Positions 34,735 through 40,647 of a stretch of 40,647 nucleotides of DNA are shown here, piece after piece. Numbering within the stretch: position 1 is the stretch's first letter; each line of letters begins with the position of its first letter. The notes under the pieces were generated by a model, which saw only the letters and a program-made list of their open reading frames with translations, was not told where the DNA came from and did not search any database. The stretch lies in assembly GCA_018238155.1 (NCBI GenBank), contig JABCTZ010000027.1, positions 1 through 40,647 on the forward strand, written 5' to 3'. Position numbers and translations under genes: made by a program. This stretch comes from Candidatus Heimdallarchaeota archaeon. GTDB lineage: Archaea; Asgardarchaeota; Heimdallarchaeia; JABLTI01.

Positions 34735-35333
34735 TGATGAGTAGATTATGTTTTCAAGTCGGATCTCCTTCAACCGAAGCATATGATATCAAAGAAGTTG
34801 ATTCATTACCAAAGCAAGCCCAATTTGAAAAGATTAAAACTGATACTTCTCTCTATCTAAACCATATACAAGCGTTAGATCGATTGTATGTAGACATTAA
34901 AACGGCAAATGTTTTTCCGAGTTTAATCAGCCAACAAAACAAATTTGTCTCACTTGTTTCATTCAATTTCAAACAATCAAAACTTTTTTCTCCTATGTTG
35001 GATTCCCAAGAAATTTATCGAGAAATCGATTCGTGGAATATTTCATTCCGAACTAAAAAGTTAGTAAATCATTTTCTATTAGATCATCCTGAATTAATGG
35101 AAATCATACCAAAAGCTGATTTGATTATTAGGAATTACTTCTCTGATTACTCTTTACTTCTCGAAGTACAGACAGATCCAGAAGATGATTCGTTATTATT
35201 AATCCTCTTTATTCAAACTTCATTATCTGCAAAAGAAGCGTATGATGCTCTTGATCAAATTGACAATTTGTGGTGGACGGAGATTTCAGAAGAAATAGGT
35301 GATTTGATGTGTCTTCACGTAGAGTTCCAGTAG
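34734..35333 (+). CDS. Unknown protein, second gene of the HEPN operon
   Basis: The protein has 199 residues, soluble, and similar in size to the preceding product. Short shared traits, such as a central Phe/Lys-rich strand region and a C-terminal acidic strand DDSLLLILFI, could mean the two are distant relatives forming a heteromer, but I cannot show it. AAGGAG at 34721-34726 is the ribosome site. Its last 25 bases overlap the HEPN-like gene in another frame. Confidence 0.7.
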   Translation: MMSRLCFQVGSPSTEAYDIKEVDSLPKQAQFEKIKTDTSLYLNHIQALDRLYVDIKTANVFPSLISQQNKFVSLVSFNFKQSKLFSPMLDSQEIYREIDSWNISFRTKKLVNHFLLDHPELMEIIPKADLIIRNYFSDYSLLLEVQTDPEDDSLLLILFIQTSLSAKEAYDALDQIDNLWWTEISEEIGDLMCLHVEFQ

Positions 35334-35707
35334 ATTTTTCTTGGTATCAATATTATGAATTAGCTCAACAATTATTTGAAGACTCGAAAAAAAATTCACC
35401 ACTCTCCGAATCTATGCTTCGTTCTTCTATTAGTCGAGCATACTTTGCTTCCCATTGTTTAGCACGAAACTTTCTTCGAGATGTGAGAGAACTAGCACCT
35501 CCTATTAAAAAAACTCATTCTTGGGTAATTAATACTATCAAAGATGATAAAGATTCAAGAATTCGTAAAATTCATGCCCAACTGAACCGTTTACGTATTG
35601 ATAGAAACAGTGCTGATTATAGTGATTCACTAAGACAATTATATTCAATGGCGGAGGGTGCATTAATTGGTGCACGTCAAACAATTGATATTCTTGATGA
35701 ATTCTAA
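35309..35707 (+). CDS. HEPN-like small helical protein
   Basis: The protein has 132 residues, all helical. The helix SISRAYFASHCLARNFLRD (about 41-58) and the later LRIDRNSADYSDSLRQ (about 104-119) follow the pattern of HEPN/UPF0332-type proteins, many of which are RNases in toxin-antitoxin and defence systems. R43-x5-H49 would fit an Rx4-6H motif, but its location is not the usual C-terminal one, so activity is uncertain. GTG 35309 has AGGTGA six bases upstream and overlaps the previous gene. No adjacent minimal nucleotidyltransferase (MNT) antitoxin is seen. Confidence 0.68.
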   Translation: MSSRRVPVDFSWYQYYELAQQLFEDSKKNSPLSESMLRSSISRAYFASHCLARNFLRDVRELAPPIKKTHSWVINTIKDDKDSRIRKIHAQLNRLRIDRNSADYSDSLRQLYSMAEGALIGARQTIDILDEF

Positions 35708-35794
35708 TTTTAGATAATGGAATGATAGTTTGATTTTTTTATTATGCTATTTTGGTCTTTATAAAGAAAACTGGTTTTTATTAATTGAGTACTA

Positions 35795-36538
35795 ATGCCA
35801 AATACTTTCAATCTCAGTAAAACGGAATTTACAGCCTATCTAGAATGTCCTATAAAATTCTATTTACAAAAGGAGCAGAATCTAACAACGAAGCAAGGAC
35901 CGAGAGGGGGCGTAAATAGTGATTTTTATCCTCCTCATTTATCGGGTGGGATGATCTGGCATGATCGTCTTGCAGAATTCTATCGTAATACAGCCAAAGA
36001 TCTTCTTGCAGGGACAGTTTCTGAACGTGAAGTTCTCACTCATCATATCTATCAACTTTTCTGGCAGCGGGAGCTCCATCGTTATGAAGTTGATCCTTCT
36101 CATTGGTTTCCTCTTGCTTTTGAATATTATTTCTCTTCTCCGACTATGCGTGGTAAGATTGACCGTATTGATCCTCTTGGTGCCACAGAATGTTGTTTAG
36201 TTGAGTATAAGGCTCGTCCGGGAACCAGTGGTTTTCTTGACGAAGAATTACTTTTCTATGCTCTTCTTGCTTCTGAGAGTGACGATTTCTGTCGAACAAT
36301 TGGTCGTCCTGTTACCCGTGTTGCTTGTTATTTTTATCGCACTGGTGAGTGGTATACTCGAGAGATTGTTCCCGAGGAACTTTCCTCTTTCCGCGAGTTT
36401 CTTTCTCCTCTTCGCTCTGAGATGCTTACTGGCAACTGGGCTCGTAAACATGCATGTTCTCTCTCTTCTCATGATTGTTCTTATGCTGTTGTTTGCACTA
36501 AAATACTTGATAGGTTCTTAATATCCTCTAGAGAGTGA
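35795..36538 (+). CDS. cas4: Cas4-like RecB-family nuclease
   Basis: The product has 247 residues. The first motif, STEFTAYLECPIKFYL-like with C18, begins the Fe-S site, completed by C221, C228 and C234. H56 precedes the PD-(D/E)xK core: D123 in RGKIDRIDP, then E137 and K139 in CCLVEYKAR, followed by the helix ELLFYALL where Cas4 has its Q/Y motif. All catalytic positions are present. Cas4 trims DNA ends during CRISPR spacer capture, and related nucleases occur in casposon-like elements. It stands tail-to-tail with the Cas1 operon, 38 bases apart. Confidence 0.82.
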   Translation: MPNTFNLSKTEFTAYLECPIKFYLQKEQNLTTKQGPRGGVNSDFYPPHLSGGMIWHDRLAEFYRNTAKDLLAGTVSEREVLTHHIYQLFWQRELHRYEVDPSHWFPLAFEYYFSSPTMRGKIDRIDPLGATECCLVEYKARPGTSGFLDEELLFYALLASESDDFCRTIGRPVTRVACYFYRTGEWYTREIVPEELSSFREFLSPLRSEMLTGNWARKHACSLSSHDCSYAVVCTKILDRFLISSRE

Positions 36539-36576
36539 CTGTCTACTTTCTCCCTTTTTTCGTTCTCTTTTTTTTA

Positions 36577-37251
36577 TTAGCTGCTAGTTATTTTTGTTAT
36601 CCCTATTGTCATCAGAATCTTTTTCTCTATTTCACTTGCAATTTCATCTTCTAGTTCGCATTCTGTCATCTCTCCTACATACTCAAAATACGTTCTTCTT
36701 ATTTCTTGAATGAACTTTTCAATTTCTCTCACCGTTCCTTTTCGATACGCTCTTCTTTTCTCTTCCTGCAGTTCTATCTCTTTTGGTTCTTTTTCCTCTT
36801 CTTTTTGATTTATCTCTCGAGCAAACTCCTCTACCATTGTTTCGTAATCTATTTCTTGACTATCTAATCTTATTGTTCGTTTTATTCTCCCCACAAATGG
36901 GGATGATACATTGATAGCATATTTCCGTTTGTTGGTCCGTAAAATACCTTCTTTCACCAGTTGTTGCAACCTTTCTGTTATCCTACTCTTTTCCCATGGT
37001 AATCGCTCACAATACCAAGCTCTGCTATGATATTGGCTCTCACCTGTTTCGATAAATTCTTCGAGTAGCACTTTTACAATGTTGCTCGTTGTTTGCACTT
37101 CTTTTTCAGCTAGTTCATTGATGATATTATCCACTTTACTCCGTTCTTCTACATACAATTGTGTTGGACTCGCTAGTAATTCCTCTTCCAATGCTACCAA
37201 TAATTCTTCTATTGTTTCTTCTGTTGGATTTTTTCCTTCCTTTTGATTCAA
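36577..37251 (-). CDS. Winged-helix DNA-binding protein, last gene of the Cas1 operon
   Basis: The protein has 224 residues when started at TTG 37251, which has a strong AAGGTGA (37260-37266) eight bases upstream. A TTG at 37314 would overlap the Cas1 gene. It is Glu/Lys-rich. The middle contains a winged helix: WEKSRITERLQQLVKEGILRTNKRKYAINV. The C-terminal half is long charged helices, probably coiled coil. Family unrecognised. It lies 25 bases downstream of the Cas1-like gene and is probably its DNA-binding partner or regulator. Confidence 0.7.
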   Translation of the reverse strand: MNQKEGKNPTEETIEELLVALEEELLASPTQLYVEERSKVDNIINELAEKEVQTTSNIVKVLLEEFIETGESQYHSRAWYCERLPWEKSRITERLQQLVKEGILRTNKRKYAINVSSPFVGRIKRTIRLDSQEIDYETMVEEFAREINQKEEEKEPKEIELQEEKRRAYRKGTVREIEKFIQEIRRTYFEYVGEMTECELEDEIASEIEKKILMTIGITKITSS

Positions 37252-37276
37252 TTCTCTTCTCACCTTCTTTTTTTTT

Positions 37277-39367
37277 CTATAATTCGAAATCAAACTCCTG
37301 TTTTTGTTCTTCAATTTTGAATTGGAATGGTCGAAAGTATTCCTTTGCTTGTTGTACTACTTGCAGCATTGCTTTCCTGATTCTTTGTTGTTCCTTCCAA
37401 GATAGTTCTGTCCATCTATTTTTTCCTCCTACGGTCCAAGCATTGTATTGTTTCTTTTCATTAGAGATGAGCATTTCCTCCTTCCAGATGACATCGCTCA
37501 AAAATTGTTTCAAACTCAGTACCTGATAATCCATTGCTTTATCTAGACTACACATCTGTTCTTTACCGTTCATCCAAGTTAGTATGTTCCCTTTTATCAC
37601 TCGTTGACATTCTTTACCCAGCACCTCATTTCCTTCTGACTCTGGTAACAAGTAATATTGTGGGATTCTTTTTCGTAATCGTTGAGAAAAGATCATATCA
37701 GGGGTGATTTTTTCTTCAACAACTGCTATCACCATTGCGGGTATTATTGCTTGTTTGAACCCCTCTTCATTATCTAGTAGAAAACCGTATCTTCCTCCTG
37801 TTGTTTTTCTATGACAAAAGCCGGGTAATCCTTCCCACGGAAATTGGTGTTCGATACACTTTTTGATAAAAACAGTATTTATCTTCCCAAAGAATGCATT
37901 TGCTACTGTGTTTCCTTTTGAGAAGCTAAAATGGATCTCATATGGTCGTATCGGGTCTCTTTCTGTATGCCTTGCTTTCCTTCTATTCGGAAAATCAAAT
38001 TTATTTTCCTCAAAGATTCCTTTTAGTACCCCCCATTGGTAATTTGCTACGAATCCGTCTTTTTGATTCCATTCTTCACTTCCAAGTGGTATCCCTTGTT
38101 TCTTTCTTCTCATTAATTCATTGATTTTTTTGTTGCTCTCTTCCAGCGCTCGACCCAGCAATTTTCTATCACTGTATTCGGTTATTTGCTCTAGAGCATT
38201 TCTTCTGCTCCAAAGCAATGACATAGCATACTCAATATTCAACACTTCTGTTTCTCGTAGCAGTCCCACTGCACCGATTTGTTGTCTAGTAGGTTCAATA
38301 CTCTCGAGTTGTTCTTCTCTTTGAATGATTCTTATTTCGGAGAAGTTTCTTCCCAGTCTTCTCTTCAAAATATCATATTCTTCTTTATTATTCACTACCA
38401 AGAATTTCAGTTGAGTGTAGTGAGCATAGAGATTGTATGAGGTTAATAGTGCCATTTCCTTATGCAAGTCTTCTTCTTCACTGAAACTTTTCAAAGAAAT
38501 ACCATATTTACCACTCGCTTTGAATAATGGCGGTTCTTCTCCTCCGGTATAGATTTGATAGTTCTTTGAGTATTCGTGATATTTCTCTTGTGCAGCTTTC
38601 ACCCCATAGACTCCTTCGCTTTCGTTAAACCTCAGTTTATAGAAAGAGCCACAATAGTTGCATATGCGCAGTGCGCTGCCAATGTTAGGGAGCATTCCCC
38701 ACCCTAGGTTGATCATAGGTTTTTTACAAAATATGCAACGATAGGCAACCATTGCTTCTTTTGGAGATGTAATATAATAGCTATCTCTTTCACTCAAGTC
38801 GAACCAAAGTTCTGTATCACCTGCTTTATCAGCAAAATCTTGAATTGTTCGAAACGTTACAAGTGCTCTTGTCGTTCGTGAGATAAACCATTTACAAGCA
38901 AGCATTTTTGCAGGGAGATTAGCAAGTAATCGTATTCTATCTGTTGGATAACCTTTTGCAGCTAATTCTTGGAAAAAAGTGCATCTAGAGGTAAACCTGT
39001 TCCAATTCTCACATGAACCACACACTTTGAAAATATATTCTGGCCATTGAAAGTGATAGGGGATGTAGAATCTTTTTTCCTTTTTGAACCATTTAACTTT
39101 TCTAGATTTAATCTTCTTTTGTAATCTAAGTCTATTCATATAATCAGAAACAGTGCTTGAAGGAAGATTCGTTAACTTTTCTAGATCAAAGGTTGTCGCT
39201 GGAAAGGAGCAATTTAGTCGTTCATAATATTCCTCTCGAGTGAGTTCATTGTATTCCTCATAAGAAATTACCATTGCTCGCATTGCTTGTTCTTCTACAA
39301 AGAAGAGTATTTCCTCTTCCTTCTCATTTCGTAATTTTATTCGTTTACTATTATCCCATACAGTCAT
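37277..39367 (-). CDS. cas1: Cas1 homolog with winged-helix and two zinc-binding N-terminal modules
   Basis: The product has 696 residues, about twice normal Cas1. A winged helix spans about 55-103. Zinc cluster one is C116, C119, C129 and C158; cluster two is C211, C214, C236 and C239. The Cas1-like part begins near 280 with beta strands. Its helical domain has ETEVLNIEYAMSLLW (E374 as the catalytic Glu), a Cas1-type helix NTVANAFFGKINTVF, GFCH with H519, and LLDNEEGFKQAI with D532 and E535, so the full E-H-D/E metal set is kept. An extra stretch of about 60 residues separates E374 from the rest. Good GGGGAG site before ATG 39367. No Cas2 is encoded nearby. I infer a DNA integrase, either adaptation-like or transposase-like. 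Confidence 0.77.
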   Translation of the reverse strand: MTVWDNSKRIKLRNEKEEEILFFVEEQAMRAMVISYEEYNELTREEYYERLNCSFPATTFDLEKLTNLPSSTVSDYMNRLRLQKKIKSRKVKWFKKEKRFYIPYHFQWPEYIFKVCGSCENWNRFTSRCTFFQELAAKGYPTDRIRLLANLPAKMLACKWFISRTTRALVTFRTIQDFADKAGDTELWFDLSERDSYYITSPKEAMVAYRCIFCKKPMINLGWGMLPNIGSALRICNYCGSFYKLRFNESEGVYGVKAAQEKYHEYSKNYQIYTGGEEPPLFKASGKYGISLKSFSEEEDLHKEMALLTSYNLYAHYTQLKFLVVNNKEEYDILKRRLGRNFSEIRIIQREEQLESIEPTRQQIGAVGLLRETEVLNIEYAMSLLWSRRNALEQITEYSDRKLLGRALEESNKKINELMRRKKQGIPLGSEEWNQKDGFVANYQWGVLKGIFEENKFDFPNRRKARHTERDPIRPYEIHFSFSKGNTVANAFFGKINTVFIKKCIEHQFPWEGLPGFCHRKTTGGRYGFLLDNEEGFKQAIIPAMVIAVVEEKITPDMIFSQRLRKRIPQYYLLPESEGNEVLGKECQRVIKGNILTWMNGKEQMCSLDKAMDYQVLSLKQFLSDVIWKEEMLISNEKKQYNAWTVGGKNRWTELSWKEQQRIRKAMLQVVQQAKEYFRPFQFKIEEQKQEFDFEL

Positions 39368-39380
39368 CTTTGCATCTCCC

Positions 39381-39614
39381 CTACAATTTAGTCAATTTTG
39401 CTTTGAGTATCTTTCTCTGTATGCCAAATTTAGTGTAAAACCAAGTATCAGTTATTTCAGGGAAGATCTGTTTTAATTCTTCGAATTGTTCTGCTACCAG
39501 AACATCATATTCTCGTAGATCTAATTCTACAATTGTTTTGTTTTGTGCTCGAGTGAATTCACTGGCTATTCCTTCTGCTAATTTTTGAGCAATCTCTTTT
39601 GCATTTCTTAACAA
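39381..39614 (-). CDS. Small unknown protein of the Cas1 operon
   Basis: The protein has 77 residues, mostly helical and charged: a helix from residues 1-24, then VELDLREYDVLVAEQFEELKQIFPE. No family recognised; it is too small and unlike Cas2, with no ferredoxin-like strand order that I can see. It starts at TTG 39614, overlapping the stop of the upstream HTH gene, and ends 13 bases before the Cas1-like start. Evidently co-expressed with it. Confidence 0.6.
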   Translation of the reverse strand: MLRNAKEIAQKLAEGIASEFTRAQNKTIVELDLREYDVLVAEQFEELKQIFPEITDTWFYTKFGIQRKILKAKLTKL

Positions 39615-40192
39615 GTAGCTAGCATGTTTCTCAATGATGGCGTATTCATTATCTGAAATTTCATTATGTATAGAAATTCGTGGTTTACTTTCCTCTGTAG
39701 AACAATTTTTCTGAAAACACTTGTTTCAATTTTATTTAGAAATTTATCACTAATAACCATTAGAAAATCCGTTACATAACTTGAGTGAAAATTCAAGCAA
39801 TATTTTTTTTTGTTTTTCTCACCATTTTTTTGAATGATGTCTCTAGCTTTTAATCTCTTTATAGTATTACAGATTGAATTATAGTGGCAATCGAGTTTTT
39901 GAGCGACGGACCTTTGATTTCCAATAGAAAAGCAATTACTAGAGACTATTCCCTTCCATAGACAATATAACAGCAACTTTTGTGTAGTTTTTGTTTCCTT
40001 TGTAATTGTTCTCCAATAATTGTTTTCACTATTGAAACTTGAAATAACACTCACCTTTTTTTTGTCGCTTCCTTCTTTCGCTTTACAATAAATCCTATCC
40101 CAATTTTCTTTAAAAAGAGCAAAAAAATCAGATCTTTTTTCTTTATAACTATTATTACATTCATATAACAAGAGTTTATGAAAACAAATCAA
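39608..40192 (-). CDS. Helix-turn-helix protein, first gene of the Cas1 operon
   Basis: The protein has 194 residues. A helix-turn-helix of MarR/winged type is readable at about 95-130: NQRSVAQKLDCHYNSICNTIKRLKARDII, followed by a basic wing KNGEKNKKKYCLNF. The N-terminal part is rich in Cys, Lys and aromatic residues and does not match a known domain. The TTG start at 40192 lacks a good ribosome site, so the true start may lie further in. It is probably the regulator, or an accessory DNA-binding factor, of the Cas1 unit. Confidence 0.6.
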   Translation of the reverse strand: MICFHKLLLYECNNSYKEKRSDFFALFKENWDRIYCKAKEGSDKKKVSVISSFNSENNYWRTITKETKTTQKLLLYCLWKGIVSSNCFSIGNQRSVAQKLDCHYNSICNTIKRLKARDIIQKNGEKNKKKYCLNFHSSYVTDFLMVISDKFLNKIETSVFRKIVLQRKVNHEFLYIMKFQIMNTPSLRNMLATC

Positions 40193-40341
40193 TGACTATC
40201 AACAATATTCTATTGATCATTTTTTGTCATCCGACACAATTAGCATTTTTGAGAAATAATTATATGCTAGCATCACTTTCGTTATTCTGATTACTTCTCG
40301 TTGGAGAGAGTTAATCGGAGAAAGAAATTGGGTGTATAATT

Positions 40342-40647
40342 TTGAAGCACACGAAAGGAAAGAAAATTGGACTTATGATATTTATGATAGCAATTTTTGC
40401 AATAATGCCCATCACTTCGATGATTGCTGAAGCAGTTAAAATGGGTGATCCGACAATTGAATATGTATCTTCTAAATTACGTGTACCAGAAGAGATGCAA
40501 AAAATATCTGATGTTGAGATAGCAATGGATACAGTATATTGTCTTGATGTTGAATTACAAGCGACAAAGCGAACAGCAGAATACGTAAATGGTACAATTG
40601 AATTCAATGAAGATATCAGTCAATATGGAAAAAACGATTACTACACA
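40342..40647 (+). CDS. Secreted or membrane-anchored protein, N-terminal part (runs off the window)
   Basis: The frame is open from TTG 40342 to the window edge, 102 codons. It begins MKHTKGKKIGLMIFMIAIFA, a classic signal peptide with a basic start and hydrophobic core, with likely cleavage after SMIAEA. The mature part (PTIEYVSSKLRVPEEM...) is polar, with alternating strands suggestive of an extracellular domain. GGTGT six bases upstream can be the ribosome site. The family cannot be named from this fragment. Divergent from the Cas1 operon. Confidence 0.7.
   Translation, partial: MKHTKGKKIGLMIFMIAIFAIMPITSMIAEAVKMGDPTIEYVSSKLRVPEEMQKISDVEIAMDTVYCLDVELQATKRTAEYVNGTIEFNEDISQYGKNDYYT

Noticed and set aside
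35961..36521. Hydrophobic open frames overlapping cas4 (35961-36200 and 36201-36521)
   Set aside because: They are the +1 frame of the Cas4-like gene, whose motifs are complete; the hydrophobic look comes from its T-rich codons.
39381..39614. The 77-residue protein as a diverged Cas2
   Set aside because: It is short, lacks the N-terminal strand-Asp pattern of Cas2, and its helices do not suit the ferredoxin-like fold.
35715..40200. Weak inverted similarity between 35,725-35,745 and 40,180-40,200 as ends of a mobile element
   Set aside because: The match is interrupted and AT-only in large part, and no target duplication is evident.
40311..40607. 98-codon minus-strand frame at the right edge
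   Set aside because: It lies opposite a plus-strand frame with a clear signal peptide that runs off the window.
24940..40647. Possible CRISPR array near the Cas-like genes
   Set aside because: All gaps over 100 bases were read; none has repeats of 25-40 bases with regular spacers.

Overview
The window is AT-rich archaeal chromosome, most likely from an Asgard archaeon of Heimdallarchaeia type; this is an inference. Archaeal traits read from the sequence are an archaeal histone, EF-2, ribosomal protein eS26, class I CCA-adding enzyme, archaeal-type PRPP synthetase, UPF0147, TrmY, TrmG10, a PorCDAB oxidoreductase, a tRNA with CCA encoded, TATA-box promoters and AGGTGA/GGAGG ribosome sites. The Asgard assignment rests on the very divergent EF-2 and on large, unusual Cas1/Cas4/Cas7 relatives of the kind reported from Asgard genomes.

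Bases 1-24,940 look like ordinary core genome. They hold the acidic repeat tail of an unknown protein, tRNA-Gln(CTG) and a porCDAB operon. A glyoxalase-like/GNAT pair, an M24 peptidase and a PadR regulator follow, then eS26, TrmY and UPF0147. After some unknown membrane proteins, one of them frameshifted, comes a tRNA/RNA-processing and nucleotide neighbourhood: YhbY-type protein, PRPP synthetase, TrmG10, RNase Z, a COG1325-type RNA-binding protein, ThpR and CCA transferase. Two related glycosyltransferases, a tandem pair of membrane paralogs, rubredoxin, histone and EF-2 close this part.

From about 24,950 to 40,200 the content changes to an accessory, defence/mobile-like island. It starts directly upstream of EF-2 with a two-gene CRISPR-derived operon: a Cas7-like RAMP protein and a Cas5/Csf3-like RAMP fused to an HD domain. 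Its promoter faces an AbrB-type regulator gene across a shared inverted motif. Next come a second AbrB gene, an AbrB relic, a zinc-ribbon membrane protein, an Mre11/Rad50-like pair of the YhaO/YhaN kind with a membrane hairpin in the ATPase, a LAGLIDADG protein, a relic of a type I restriction HsdR, a coupled three-gene operon ending in a HEPN-like protein, and a Cas4-like nuclease. Convergent with cas4 is a four-gene operon: HTH protein, small protein, a 696-aa Cas1 homolog with an N-terminal winged helix and two zinc-binding clusters, and a winged-helix protein. The window ends inside a secreted protein gene.

I see no CRISPR array, Cas2, Cas3 helicase, Cas6 or Cas10. The island therefore looks like CRISPR-derived machinery, either non-programmable defence or a Cas1-based mobile element, rather than a conventional CRISPR-Cas locus. 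The catalytic residues expected for Cas1, Cas4 and the HD domain all appear to be retained.
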